A stretch of DNA of 64,000 nt from a candidate division KSB3 bacterium (GTDB taxonomy: Bacteria; Moduliflexota; Moduliflexia; Moduliflexales; Moduliflexaceae), in the NCBI GenBank assembly GCA_002748425.1, contig PDSJ01000021.1, forward strand, positions 1 through 64,000. Direction: 5' to 3'. The position numbers and the translations under genes are program-made. Shown one piece after another: positions 48,831 to 58,430 of this stretch. Each line of letters starts with the position of its first letter. Position 1 is the stretch's first letter. The notes under the pieces are model-generated. The model saw only the letters and a list, made by a program, of their open reading frames with translations, searched no databases and had not been told where the DNA came from.

Positions 48831-51698
48831 TTACTCTGTGGCGATGCTGAACACTGTAAGACTGCCGCTGACCTCGTTTGAGACAAGCAGCAACGGGCTT
48901 CCGTTCGGGCTGTCGTCAGCACTGAGAAACAGCAGTCCTTCGGGTCCCAAATCGCCGGCAGTGCCGTCTATGGTTCCATCCTCCGGATCGACGTCAAAAT
49001 TTCGGCGATTGATATACTGCACAAATTCCGCCTCATAAGGATCGCTCACGTCGTAGACGAGAATGCCGCCGATCCGCTCCAGGCCGATAAACGCATACAT
49101 CTTCCCGTCGATTTCGCCGAGCGTCAAACCCTCAGCTTCCGGTCCTTTCTTCTCGCTGCGGTCTTCAAGGGAATTGTCATCGTTCGAGCAGTTAAAATTG
49201 GCAGCAGCTGTTTCGGCAGTGATTCGTTCAGCAGCATCCCCGCTGTCGAAAACCAGATTGCCGTACGCATCCCAAATTGAAAAAGAACGAGCACCATAAG
49301 CCGTCAAATACTCATATTTCCCATCACCGTTCACGTCGCCGTCAATCGAAGAAATCCGCAGATCACTGACGGATTGCAAGGCTGAGGCAGCCGTGTTTTC
49401 AGGGAAGGATATCGGATCGAGCGTCAAGCTACCCAGTTTGACGGTATCACTTAGTACAGTGTCTTCGTACCAGTCGTCACGATCGTCGCCCTCATTGGCA
49501 GTGAGATAATAGGTGTTTCCATCAACAGCATAGGCAGCGATCGCATCTGGCATAAAACTACCGTAAATCGGCTGATGTTCCAATTTGACGTTGTTATCCT
49601 TGATGACATCAACTGTATTTCCGGTGTCAAAGCTGATAAGACCTAAGATTTCCGGAGTCTCGATCAAGACGTTCTTCGTGTAATCGTAGGCAAAATCATT
49701 ATCGTTCAAGACGGCAAGGCTGCCGTTGGGCAGGATGGCCAGACCTTCGGCCTTATCGCTCGGTGTATACCCGATCGAAGGCAGATTCAGCACTTTTATC
49801 TTGTTCGCCGCTTTGAAGCCCAGCAGCGCAAATTCGTCGGCGCTAAGCTGCTCCAGGGTTTTTCCGCCGAAATCCCCGGGCGTTTTGCCGACAAGATTAT
49901 CAGCGTAGCGCAGATTGATTCTAAAGAGAAACTTTTTCCCGTCACGCTCGTGTGTTGAGGCATCCTCTTCAATGACGTAAAATTCATCGTTTCCGATATA
50001 TGCGGCGGCCCCGATTTTATCCACCGCGTTCAGGCACCATGCAGCATTTTCCAGAAAATACACATATTCAGCCACCGGTCGGCTGCTGGCTGCATCAATA
50101 CCCAGAATACGAATCGTTGCAGAGCCTTTCACTGCGTCGGTCGAAGGATTGTTCATCGGAGACTGAAGAAACGCATACACGATATTCTTCTCCAGATCGT
50201 AAGCCGCAGCCCCAAAACCACGATTGGTTCTGCGCGACAGATAGGCTTCCGGGAGCAGCTCGTCACCGTAGCTGCCTTCCGGATCGCCGCCTAATGCGGC
50301 AGTACCCTTCGGAACCAGACGCGAAATCAATATGCCTTTATCGTTAAAATGATAGATTGACGGACGAGATTCATCAACCAGCCAGAAGTCGCCATTTTTA
50401 TCCACCGCGATCCCTTCCATGTCACCGCCATAGGGATCGTATTTCTCCGCTAACAGAGTTCCTGTTGTATCAACGGGCTGCTGTTCGCCTTTCCAGTCTT
50501 TGATATTTGGCAGCGCCGTAACAGGCGTTATGCCGTCTTCACGTTTCAAGAGTATTTCACCTGTGACAACGGCGCCGGCATGAGGATTCTGCGGATCGAT
50601 GACAAATTTCACAATGCGATGTTCGTATACAGGCCGAGGAAAAATCGTCTGCGACCCTTTGCTCTCACAAAGGGGCTTATTCGGCCCGCGATCCGGCGTC
50701 GTGTAAAATTCATATTTCCCGTCATCGCGTACTCCGGCAAAACACAGCGATGAAAAACCTCCCAGTTTGATGATCGGATCGCCATCAGCGGCCTGGCCTG
50801 GCAGCGGCGGTAACTCAGCAAAAACAAATTGCGTCAAGCTCGGCTGCCCGCGGCTCCAGTCCTTGAGTCCCATCGGCAAAATATCTGCCACAGCCTTCTT
50901 TTCCAGATCGATTACGGCAAAGGCACTGTTCTCCTGTAAGGACACAAAGGCCGTTGTGCCGTCCGGCGACACGGCGATATATTCTGGCTCCAGGTCCTGG
51001 GCCACGCTCGAACCGTAGGGATAAAGACGCACACCGGCATTACGGAGACTGTGAAATTTCGCATTAAAGGCGCTGAACCCGAGCTGCGTTACTGTGAGGT
51101 CCCTGGGCCCGGCAGACAGATCGATGAGGCTGATCGATCCTTCAGGATCTCTCGAAGCTCCCAGATTCGGTTCCCCTTCATTCGCAACCAGCAACATGCT
51201 GCCGTCCGGTGTGAAGGTCAACATATCCGGCAGGACACCGACCTCAACACTATTAAGTACCGTAGCACCCACGTCCATAATCACGACCTTCCCGGCAGCA
51301 TGGAGATTCGTCTCAGCGTCTTGCGTGACGCCAAGAGCCACAGCAACAAGCTCACCGTGAACAGCAACACTGTTGACGGCATCGCCGTAACGTGACAGAT
51401 CGATGCGGCCCTTCAGTGTCGGATGGGTCGGATCCGACAAATCCAGAACATCCAGCGCCGCTTCTGTGGCTTTCACCACAAAGAGCTGCTTGTTCTTCGG
51501 GTCATAGGCTGAAATTTCTATGGCGCTTTCATCGAAAAGATGCGATTCATACACGCCTAATACCGAGAGGTGGATCGCGGCATTCCCGGCAGATTTCTCA
51601 ATGACAGGCAGCTCGGCGCTGACTGGACAGGGCATGCCTGCAATCCAGACCATGAACAAAAATCGCATCAGCGCCAAAAAAGTCGATCGTAGAGTCAT
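48831..51698 (-). CDS. Secreted choice-of-anchor I protein with a nested esterase-like (phytase-family) domain
   Basis: Large exported protein, 955 residues, with a signal peptide (MRFLFMVWIAGMPCPVSA after a short lead). Residues about 40-290 are the first part of a beta-propeller of the choice-of-anchor I kind (LDVLDLSDPTHPTLKGRIDL, DMLTFTPDGSMLLVANEGEP). Residues about 295-700 are an esterase-like domain (FSSLCFAGVRDDGKYEFYTT, TPDRGPNK, DMEGIAVDKNGDFWLVDES, KAEGLAILPNGSLAVLND). Residues about 720-955 resume the propeller (YYLTANEGDDRDD, GPEAEGLTLGEIDGKMYAFI). So one domain is inserted in the other. AAGGAG precedes ATG 51698. Probable extracellular phosphoesterase role in phosphate scavenging, inferred. 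Confidence 0.85.
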   Translation of the reverse strand: MTLRSTFLALMRFLFMVWIAGMPCPVSAELPVIEKSAGNAAIHLSVLGVYESHLFDESAIEISAYDPKNKQLFVVKATEAALDVLDLSDPTHPTLKGRIDLSRYGDAVNSVAVHGELVAVALGVTQDAETNLHAAGKVVIMDVGATVLNSVEVGVLPDMLTFTPDGSMLLVANEGEPNLGASRDPEGSISLIDLSAGPRDLTVTQLGFSAFNAKFHSLRNAGVRLYPYGSSVAQDLEPEYIAVSPDGTTAFVSLQENSAFAVIDLEKKAVADILPMGLKDWSRGQPSLTQFVFAELPPLPGQAADGDPIIKLGGFSSLCFAGVRDDGKYEFYTTPDRGPNKPLCESKGSQTIFPRPVYEHRIVKFVIDPQNPHAGAVVTGEILLKREDGITPVTALPNIKDWKGEQQPVDTTGTLLAEKYDPYGGDMEGIAVDKNGDFWLVDESRPSIYHFNDKGILISRLVPKGTAALGGDPEGSYGDELLPEAYLSRRTNRGFGAAAYDLEKNIVYAFLQSPMNNPSTDAVKGSATIRILGIDAASSRPVAEYVYFLENAAWCLNAVDKIGAAAYIGNDEFYVIEEDASTHERDGKKFLFRINLRYADNLVGKTPGDFGGKTLEQLSADEFALLGFKAANKIKVLNLPSIGYTPSDKAEGLAILPNGSLAVLNDNDFAYDYTKNVLIETPEILGLISFDTGNTVDVIKDNNVKLEHQPIYGSFMPDAIAAYAVDGNTYYLTANEGDDRDDWYEDTVLSDTVKLGSLTLDPISFPENTAASALQSVSDLRISSIDGDVNGDGKYEYLTAYGARSFSIWDAYGNLVFDSGDAAERITAETAAANFNCSNDDNSLEDRSEKKGPEAEGLTLGEIDGKMYAFIGLERIGGILVYDVSDPYEAEFVQYINRRNFDVDPEDGTIDGTAGDLGPEGLLFLSADDSPNGSPLLLVSNEVSGSLTVFSIATE

Positions 51699-51957
51699 AA
51701 CAAATTCTCCTTTTGATGAAAAATAAGAGAGCCCTGAATCCGTAACGTCAGCTTTCCACCTCGTTTCAAGAGAGGTGCTGACTCAAAATTAATGCTTCTG
51801 GTACTGTGTGTACACACCCAAGAAGAGTACAGTGCCAGGCCTCTTTGTATCATTTCATGGAGCAGTTTTTTCCATAACCAACCAATTTTCAGGCAACAGG
51901 ACGCAGTTCTCCCGTTGTGTTGCTCTTTCTTCTGCCCATGAGCAGAATTTTTACACG
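51699..51957. other. Intergenic region, no gene seen
   Basis: About 260 bases between the large secreted protein gene and the transposase remnant. It should hold the promoter of the secreted protein, but I see no clear box pair and no inverted end that I can assign to the insertion sequence. Confidence 0.35.
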
Positions 51958-52760
51958 CTAAACTGCAAAACGATCATATAAAGCTTCATACATCTTGAAC
52001 CACGGATTGCACCTGCCGAGCTTTATAAATCTTTGCTTACTTCGACGAACATATTTACATGCAATCAAAATAAGATCACGAATGACACTTTTTATCCTGC
52101 GTCTTTTTACAGGAAGCTTAACTGGTGAAAGTTCTTTTCGTTTAAGCATCTGCTGGCCAATAGTTCTCAAACAAGTAAACGCCAGCATAGACAGCAGGAG
52201 AATCAAGATGTTAGTAGCAAAATTACTTGAAGGAAGCCGTTCAACATCCATAGCAGTTTTCGCTCGCTGGCTGTTTAGAATAAAGAACACCTGTGTAAAC
52301 AGTCTTTCCGGGCCGTGACATACTCTTCCTGCCTAAATTCATAGCTGTTTTCAGCCATTGTTCACGAACTTCCTTACGGAGGTTGCGCTTGATAATGAAG
52401 TTGCATTGACCTTGAAGGAGTTCTATGTTTTCCGTACTGTCATTACCGGAATCCAACCGTAAAAGCACGTCCTCTTTTTTGAGACCGAGTTCTTCAATGA
52501 ACGCTAGTCCACGCCTCAAAAACTCAACTGTTCCAGCTGACAATGCTGTTTGCCAGCTCGTAGTTCACAATCGAGCATAAAAACCTTCTCTGCCAAGATA
52601 GCCAAACATTGGGGCATAACCGTCATAATCCTTATATGTGCGAGACACATTTTGCTTTTTGCTACGAGAATTATCCAGGGGAGATACGTCACAATCCCAT
52701 GGAATATAACTGCCGAACCGTGTCTTCACTCTGCTAAATGTCTGATTACTCAACAATGCA
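51958..52760 (-). mobile_element. Decayed IS1380-family transposase
   Basis: Three minus-strand pieces in different frames rebuild the middle and end of an IS1380-type DDE transposase. The piece at 52565-52756 reads WDCDVSPLDNSRSKKQNVSR and TYKDYDGYAPMFGYLGREGF. The piece at 52241-52543 reads GTVEFLRRGLAFIEEL, LLRLDSGNDSTENIELL and NFIIKRNLRKE, with the catalytic Asp. The piece at 51958-52290 reads MDVERLPSSNFATNILILLL and VKRRRIKSVIRDLILIACKY. At least two frameshifts or small losses separate them and the N-terminal 60-80 residues are not found. Inverted ends were not located. The element is dead. Confidence 0.85.
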
Positions 52761-52821
52761 AGGTTTACTTGACGAATACTTGCATCAAATACCCCCTCAC
52801 CTTCATTCTGATGACCATATC

Positions 52822-52927
52822 TGTCATTCTGAGTCTATGTCTGTCATTCAACTATATTTGTCATTCTGAGCGCAGCGAAGAATCTCCAATGCAGGAGATC
52901 CTTCGTCGCGGGCTCCTCAGGATGACA
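52822..52927. repeat. Palindromic dispersed repeat (TGTCATTCTGAG type) with partial copies
   Basis: At 52859-52927 TGTCATTCTGAG and CTCAGGATGACA face each other as imperfect inverted ends, with an inner palindrome CGAAGAATCTCC...GGAGATCCTTCG. This 69-base element is a known kind of short palindromic repeat found in many bacterial genomes. A further TGTCATTCTGAG lies at 52822-52833 and a shorter TGTCATTCA at 52842-52850. The cluster sits just upstream of the dead transposase, in a spot that tolerates insertions. Confidence 0.75.
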
Positions 52928-53143
52928 TGATAATTTTGAGAAAACACCCAACAAAGCGCTGCAACGGACTCATGCCTGCCGGCTTTTGTTGAAAATATTC
53001 CTTGTCATAACGTGCAATGCTGGTGTATGGTTTGGTTGCCTCCGGTCAAGGGCAGTCATAAGCCGCTGAGCGCGGTCGATATGCTGACAGGGAAGTATGC
53101 AGAGAAACGTTTTCGAAAAATTTTTCAGGGCTCACACGAGAAA
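52928..53143. other. Intergenic region, no gene seen
   Basis: With the repeat cluster and the terminator on its two sides this forms a gene-free stretch of about 390 bases (52761-53143). No promoter or reading frame stands out. Confidence 0.35.
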
Positions 53144-53179
53144 AGGCCATCAGACAGTTTGAAGGCTGTCTGATGGCCT
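53144..53179 (-). terminator. Intrinsic terminator of the Gld-like ABC operon
   Basis: AGGCCATCAGACAG (53144-53157) and CTGTCTGATGGCCT (53166-53179) form a perfect 14-bp stem with an eight-base loop. Read leftward it follows the DUF4340 stop by 16 bases and is followed by TTTTCTCG. This is the clearest terminator in the window. Confidence 0.85.
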
Positions 53180-53195
53180 CTTGGAGACAAGAAAC

Positions 53196-54341
53196 CTACT
53201 CTGCTGAAGCCGGAAGTCCCTCTGTCCCGGCTTCCCGCTCTGGATCCTCTGGATCTTCGATCTTTTTGAGCAGCCCGTCACGTGTGGTCAGCAGCTTTTC
53301 GGCTTTCCAGGGCTGGATTTCATAAATCCAGCCCTGATGAAACTGAGTCACACTTTCTGCTGTATCGAGAGCCAGTAGTTTGGCCTCTTTGACTTTCAGT
53401 TCTTCATCAGATTCCACCCGGTTTTCTTTGACGATCGTGCCGTCCCCGAGGAATTCCGCGCTGAGACGGGCGTAAAACTTCTCGTCCTGTTTCAGCAGTT
53501 CGATGCGGTAGGCAAGTTCGTTTTCAAGCAGGCATGCGGCAGAGCTTAGCGCCTCCAGATTCTGGACCCATTCACCAGCCTTCCGCACCTCCTGCAGCCG
53601 GATATTTGCAAAGGCTGAAAAAATCGACGCGGCCTGCCCGTCATCCAGTTCCCGTCCCTCGGGGAGTTCGTCGAGGCGATACGAGCTTTCAGCGCCGTTC
53701 TGCGAGCGTTGCAGGACATAGGCAGGGCCAGCCGCTGGCGCCGTCTCAATCTGGACGATCTTATCGTCTTCGAGCTTCAGCAGCTCTTTGTTCAGATAGT
53801 CAAGCGCTGAATCCGAGACATCCGGAACCCCTTCGGCCAGAAAGACGTCAGGGCTCGACAAAAGGCGTACATATCGATGAGACGGCCCGCTTCCACCTTT
53901 AACACTGTGCTGCGATCCGATCGCAACGCCCAGCAGCGTATTTCCGTCGCGGTCAAAGAAACGAATTATACCTTCAGCATCGTTTTCAGCGACTTTCAGA
54001 CTCGCATGATTCTGCTCATTATCCGTCACCAGTTCCGTGACTCTGATGTCGGTCAGCTCAATGAGCAAGCGGTTGATTGTCTGCGTATCGGCAGGATAAT
54101 CATCTTTTGAGCTGATCGTAAAGCGGTCGCCCTGTCGGAGCAAAGTTAGTGGCTCCTCACCGTCTCCAATCCGAATCGAGGAGATCGCTGCCAAGTTGAG
54201 ACCCTGAATGAGATACGAGTCTTCAAACAATGCCCGCTGCGGCCGCTTCGCTCTCGACGAGGCGACCTGCGACTGGACGACCGCCCAGATCAGAGTCACC
54301 GCAGCCACAATACTTAAAACAAAAAGATTTTTATTAGTCAT
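53196..54341 (-). CDS. DUF4340 domain-containing protein
   Basis: A 381-residue envelope protein with an N-terminal membrane anchor (about residues 6-24, LFVLSIVAAVTLIWAVVQS) and a DUF4340 domain: ISSIRIGDGEEPLTLLRQGD, FTISSKDDYPADTQTINRLL and NTLLGVAIGSQHSVKGG, with a second repeat later. The C-terminus is acidic and rich in Glu/Pro. The family always accompanies GldG-type ABC systems and is thought to act with them in the periplasm; no reaction is known. ATG 54341 is preferred because the membrane anchor starts there; the frame extends back to 54473. It is the last gene of the operon. Confidence 0.85.
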   Translation of the reverse strand: MTNKNLFVLSIVAAVTLIWAVVQSQVASSRAKRPQRALFEDSYLIQGLNLAAISSIRIGDGEEPLTLLRQGDRFTISSKDDYPADTQTINRLLIELTDIRVTELVTDNEQNHASLKVAENDAEGIIRFFDRDGNTLLGVAIGSQHSVKGGSGPSHRYVRLLSSPDVFLAEGVPDVSDSALDYLNKELLKLEDDKIVQIETAPAAGPAYVLQRSQNGAESSYRLDELPEGRELDDGQAASIFSAFANIRLQEVRKAGEWVQNLEALSSAACLLENELAYRIELLKQDEKFYARLSAEFLGDGTIVKENRVESDEELKVKEAKLLALDTAESVTQFHQGWIYEIQPWKAEKLLTTRDGLLKKIEDPEDPEREAGTEGLPASAE

Positions 54342-54469
54342 ACTCTCGTGCTCTCGTAGAACATCTGAGCACCCGGATATGGGAAACGACGGGATGACAG
54401 CGACAGCAGACCTCTTCCGCGTGACAGCCGGAGCCCGTCGTTCCTCAAGCATGCGCCGGGGTTCAGATG

Positions 54470-56464
54470 TCACGCATGTTCCTGTGTTCGTAAGGTTCTC
54501 AGGTGGCGCTGCCGTAAGATACGCCTTCTGACTCCGACGACGATTCCGATACCAAGAATGATAAGCGGCGCTGCCAGCGAATTGATCTGCTGCAGAGTCT
54601 TCCCCAGTGCGTCGATGCGCGCGCGTTTTTTCATATGGACCTGGCGCAACCGGCGTTCGGCCTGATGGATTTTCAGCTCCAGGTCCTGGCGTTTATCCAG
54701 GATGGAACTCTCCAGCACCTTCTGCTCGCGGCCTTCCTGCTGCGTGGCAAGTGCCTGAAGCTCTTCATTGAACGTATCAATTTCCGCCTGAATCGCATTT
54801 TCTTCCCGAGCCATCCGTGCTTCGGCCTCCTGTTTGATCTGCTCGACAACGATAAACGGACGCTGGAAGCTTCCCCGTGTGCGTAGTCCGATCAAATCGC
54901 CGGAACCGCTGAAATCATCAAGCGTATTCAGCAGCAGATCGCTGTTATGCCCCACAGTTGCTGACAATCCAAAGAAGGTATTCTGATAGGCCAACATGTC
55001 ACTGATGAAATCAACATCACTGAAGACAGCGATTGCGCCGTCTTTCTCAGCAGCCGCAACAGCGTCAAGGTGCCGTGTCACAGGCTGAGCCTGATCGTCT
55101 TGATTCGCTTCGACAGGAGCGTCTTCTGTGATGTCAATTCCCTCTGGGAAATTCGACTGGAACCTGCCGGTTACCAACGCGCCCAGGATCACAGCACTGT
55201 CACCCTCGGTGAATTTTTGCATCAGCGCTTTCGGGTCCAGATAAAGCAGTTCGATCGGGCTTTCAATTTCCCAGGTGTTGCCGCGCTGAGTTGTCTGTAC
55301 CAGCGGCGTAAAAGTAAGCGGCGGCTCGTCCTCTGAAGATTCCCCATCAGGCTCGACCTGCTTCAGGGAGCCGGGGAAAAGCATTGTCAGCTCTTGCAGT
55401 TCCGAGGTGATGACATTTTCACGGTTCACGCAATCACGACAGCCAACATTCAGATAGCCGATCAGCGGTTCGAGTGGAGCTTGTGCGCTGGTACGAATTT
55501 TCTGAGCCAGCAGGCGGTCGCCGGCCAGTTTCCCTTCTTCCATCTCAACGCCCCACTTGCGCAGGAGCTGGCTCAGATCCGAATTTTTCGGGGCAAACTG
55601 AGCCTGCTGCCCTTGCTGCGGATCGGGCTGCTCGACAAAACTGTAGGGATCCAGCAGAAAAACAGCCCGACCACCTTTCATTACAAACTGATCGATGGCA
55701 AACAAGGTCGGTTCTGCCAGGTCTTTCGGATGCGCGACCAGCAGCAAATCGAGATCCTCAATCGCTTCAGTGTCAGTCGGAACCGCACTCAGTTCATATC
55801 GCTGTTGAAGTTGCTGCACGATCTTCCAGGACGGCGCCAGGGGCTGACCCTGCATCATCTTCATCTGCGCCATATAAGGACTGGCCGCATCTCCCATCAC
55901 CGGCAGCGAGCTGAGAATGCCGAGCCGGGTTTTGTCACGGGTGATCGCCGAATCGATCAAACGGGTCAGATCGTACTCCACGAAATTATCCCGATCCGGT
56001 GTAAAGAAAGGAATCTGTTTGACCACGCCGAAACCTGTTGTGACCACAGCTCCGAAAAAGAAGTTCTCTTCTTCCGAAATCGGGAAGCGTTTCAAGCCGT
56101 AGCGCAGCGCATCCTCTTCATCGTCTGAAAAGGGCAGCGGATCGATCGTTTCCAGCCTTAACATGCCTTTTGACCGCCGCACATATTCTTCAGCCAGGGT
56201 TTTCACAAAAGTATAGTATTTTGTGAAAAATTGAATTTGATCCGGCGCATTCATTGCAACGCTTCGACTAAAATACAGTTTCAGCGTCAGCGGTTGATGC
56301 AATTTTCCCAGCACCGTTTTTGTTCCGTCCGAAAGACTGTAAAGTTGCTCGTCAGTGACATCGATTCTGAAGACTTGCGGTAAGTTGCGCAAGATACTGC
56401 TTACACTGAAGACGATGACTCCAATCAGGAGTATCGCCGCAATTGCTCGCATACTTCGATTCAT
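54470..56464 (-). CDS. GldG family protein (ABC-type auxiliary, DUF7088/ABC_transp_aux)
   Basis: A 664-residue membrane protein. It has a first membrane helix (about 6-26, AIAAILLIGVIVFSVSSIL), a large periplasmic GldG-like region (LYSLSDGTKTVLGKLHQPLTLKLYFS split for length, FVKTLAEEYVRRSKG, LLVAHPKDLAEPTLFAIDQF, MKGGRAVFLLDPYS), a coiled coil (about 560-620, AEARMAREENAIQAEIDTF...) and a last helix (about 625-645, APLIILGIGIVVGV). It partners the ABC-2 permease and ATPase. Its start overlaps the permease stop by four bases. In Bacteroidetes GldG takes part in gliding, but the family is much wider and no gliding genes are seen here. Confidence 0.88.
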   Translation of the reverse strand: MNRSMRAIAAILLIGVIVFSVSSILRNLPQVFRIDVTDEQLYSLSDGTKTVLGKLHQPLTLKLYFSRSVAMNAPDQIQFFTKYYTFVKTLAEEYVRRSKGMLRLETIDPLPFSDDEEDALRYGLKRFPISEEENFFFGAVVTTGFGVVKQIPFFTPDRDNFVEYDLTRLIDSAITRDKTRLGILSSLPVMGDAASPYMAQMKMMQGQPLAPSWKIVQQLQQRYELSAVPTDTEAIEDLDLLLVAHPKDLAEPTLFAIDQFVMKGGRAVFLLDPYSFVEQPDPQQGQQAQFAPKNSDLSQLLRKWGVEMEEGKLAGDRLLAQKIRTSAQAPLEPLIGYLNVGCRDCVNRENVITSELQELTMLFPGSLKQVEPDGESSEDEPPLTFTPLVQTTQRGNTWEIESPIELLYLDPKALMQKFTEGDSAVILGALVTGRFQSNFPEGIDITEDAPVEANQDDQAQPVTRHLDAVAAAEKDGAIAVFSDVDFISDMLAYQNTFFGLSATVGHNSDLLLNTLDDFSGSGDLIGLRTRGSFQRPFIVVEQIKQEAEARMAREENAIQAEIDTFNEELQALATQQEGREQKVLESSILDKRQDLELKIHQAERRLRQVHMKKRARIDALGKTLQQINSLAAPLIILGIGIVVGVRRRILRQRHLRTLRTQEHA

Positions 56465-57195
56465 GAGTTCGCCTTCCTTTCATCCAGGATGATGCAGCAA
56501 CTCAATATCCACCCCACGATCATGAAGAGGAAATAAGCGACATCATACAAGTTCAAAATACCTTTTAACATCGGCTCAATATGTCCCGGCAGACTAATCG
56601 CCTCAAATGCTTCAACCAGTCCGTCGGGGAGAAATGCGCTCAAAAATTTCAGACTTGTCGGCGCACCAGCATAGATAAGCAGCGCACAGACGACGACAGA
56701 GAGAATAAAACTGATGATTTGACTTTTGCTCACAGCTGAGAAAAAACTGCCGACCGCCAGGAATGCGCCGGCCATCAGCATACTCCCAAAGTAACCCAGC
56801 ACGATCAGGCCGACGTCAGGATGGCCGAGATAAGCAGCCGTCAAGGGCATTGGAAAAGTCAGAAGCAACGCGATGGCGATGAAAGTCCAGGCGGCCACAA
56901 ACTTTCCCAACACCGCCTGTGTTACGCTAATCGGCAATGTCAGCAACAGTTCGATCGACCCGCTGCGGCGTTCTTCAGCCCAGAGGCGCATTGCCACGCT
57001 CGGCACCATAACCATGAACAAGAAAGGCAGATTCTCGAAAAAAAGACTCAAGTCCGCCCGTCCCATTTCGAAAAATTTGGCTTTAAAAGGAAGGTAGCCG
57101 GAGAAAAAGAGAAAGATCACAAGAAAAACATACGCGACCGGCGTCGCAAAATAGCCCTGTAATTCCCGTTTAAACACTGCTAGAAATCCGTTCAT
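56461..57195 (-). CDS. ABC-2 type transporter permease (GldF-like)
   Basis: A 244-residue integral membrane protein with six helices: FATPVAYVFLVIFLFFSGYL, LPFLFMVMVPSVAMRLWAEE, then four more ending MIVGWILSCCIILDE. The WAEERRSGSIELLLTLPIS segment after helix 2 is the ABC-2/GldF signature. It forms the channel with the ATPase encoded just upstream. Both junctions overlap by four bases (ATGA), which points to a tightly coupled operon of ATPase, permease, GldG-like and DUF4340 genes. Confidence 0.9.
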   Translation of the reverse strand: MNGFLAVFKRELQGYFATPVAYVFLVIFLFFSGYLPFKAKFFEMGRADLSLFFENLPFLFMVMVPSVAMRLWAEERRSGSIELLLTLPISVTQAVLGKFVAAWTFIAIALLLTFPMPLTAAYLGHPDVGLIVLGYFGSMLMAGAFLAVGSFFSAVSKSQIISFILSVVVCALLIYAGAPTSLKFLSAFLPDGLVEAFEAISLPGHIEPMLKGILNLYDVAYFLFMIVGWILSCCIILDERKANS

Positions 57196-57929
57196 TCGAT
57201 CGCTCCTTTCTGTGTGTTCGCAACGCCCGTCACTCTGCGGAAGATCTCGAAAAGATCCGTCTTATACTCCGCTTTCAGATCTGCAGGCCTGGAGTCTACC
57301 AGAATCTTGCCGGCAGCGATGATAATAATGCGCGAACAGACTGCTTCAACCTCTTCGAGAATATGCGTCGAGACGACAATACACTTATTTTCGGCAATCG
57401 AATCGATCAACTGCCGCACTTCATATTTCTGGTTCGGGTCAAGCCCGTCGGTCGGCTCATCCAGAACCAGCACCTGGGGGTCGTGGATGAGCGCCTGCGC
57501 CAGCCCCACGCGACGGCGATAGCCTTTTGACAAGGTTTCGATGCTCTGATGAAAGACGGATTCGATCGAGCAGGTTGTCACGACTCGATCCAGAGCAGCT
57601 TCGCGCTTTGAGCCGTAAAGCTGGCGGGCATCGCAAATAAAATTTAAAAATGCCGACACCGTCATTTCATCGTAGGCCGGAGCGTGTTCTGCCAGATAGC
57701 CGAGTGACTCACGGACTTTCATCGGCTCTTTCAGGATATCATGGCCGCAGACCTTCGCGCTGCCGCCATCTGGCGTCAGAAAGCCGGTCAGCATTCGCAT
57801 CGCAGTGGTTTTGCCGGCGCCGTTCGGTCCCAGGAAACCCAGCACTTCGCCCTGTCCAACGCTGAAACTGATACCGTCGATCGCTCTGATCGGGCCAAAG
57901 GTTTTTTGTAAATTCTGTACTTCGATCAT
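57192..57929 (-). CDS. ABC transporter ATPase (GldA/CcmA type)
   Basis: Cytosolic ATPase of 245 residues. Motifs: IEVQNLQKTFGPIRAIDGIS, Walker A GPNGAGKTTAMRML, LGYLAEHAPAYDEMTV with the Q-loop region, signature LSKGYRRRVGLAQAL, Walker B VLVLDEPTDGLDPNQ and the switch histidine in CIVVSTHILEEVEAV. The LSKGYRRR signature is the DRA/GldA subgroup. ATG 57929 begins at conserved sequence; the frame reaches 57977. It is the first gene of the four-gene operon ending at the terminator at 53144. Confidence 0.92.
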   Translation of the reverse strand: MIEVQNLQKTFGPIRAIDGISFSVGQGEVLGFLGPNGAGKTTAMRMLTGFLTPDGGSAKVCGHDILKEPMKVRESLGYLAEHAPAYDEMTVSAFLNFICDARQLYGSKREAALDRVVTTCSIESVFHQSIETLSKGYRRRVGLAQALIHDPQVLVLDEPTDGLDPNQKYEVRQLIDSIAENKCIVVSTHILEEVEAVCSRIIIIAAGKILVDSRPADLKAEYKTDLFEIFRRVTGVANTQKGAIE

Positions 57930-58430
57930 CTGTTCACATCCTGCTTCCCGATGCCCGTTCTTGTGTTTCAAGAACACACATCACAAGCCGGACTCATGAG
58001 AGGCTCCTCGTTGAAACGAGTCTCTCACATCCATTGTAATGTACTTCTGTTTTTGCACGATAACAGTGGATCAGCACCCACCCGCCTGATCCAGAGAGAA
58101 ACTGGATACTGCTGAAATTGTCGGCCGCAGCATATTGGGAAGCGCAGAACGCAATGTCAGTGGCGCTGTCAGCATGAACTGATACAAAATATATGCCATT
58201 CAGGATCGAACAGCCTTAAGGAACAGGAAAGCCTTTTATTTATTAGACATTCCATACGCTTCACTTAGCAGGAGCCCATTTGAAGCAGCTAAACGATCCT
58301 ATGCCTTATTTCCGGTACAACAACCCGTAAAAAACATATAATCTCTTGAAAAACAAAGGGTTAAATATATAATAATGTTTTTAGGGGAATTATACCTGAA
58401 TTCGGGTATGCGGCATCTACCGGCAGTAAA
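57930..58430. other. 500-base intergenic region upstream of the ABC operon
   Basis: No gene is seen. On the minus strand TATAAT at 58389-58394 could be a -10 box, without a good -35. A cluster of AT-rich sequence lies at 58330-58400. The region ends at the large hairpin after pta. Confidence 0.4.

Noticed and set aside
53534..56128. Long plus-strand open frames opposite the DUF4340 and GldG-like genes
   Set aside because: They are shadows of well-supported minus-strand genes and show no motifs.
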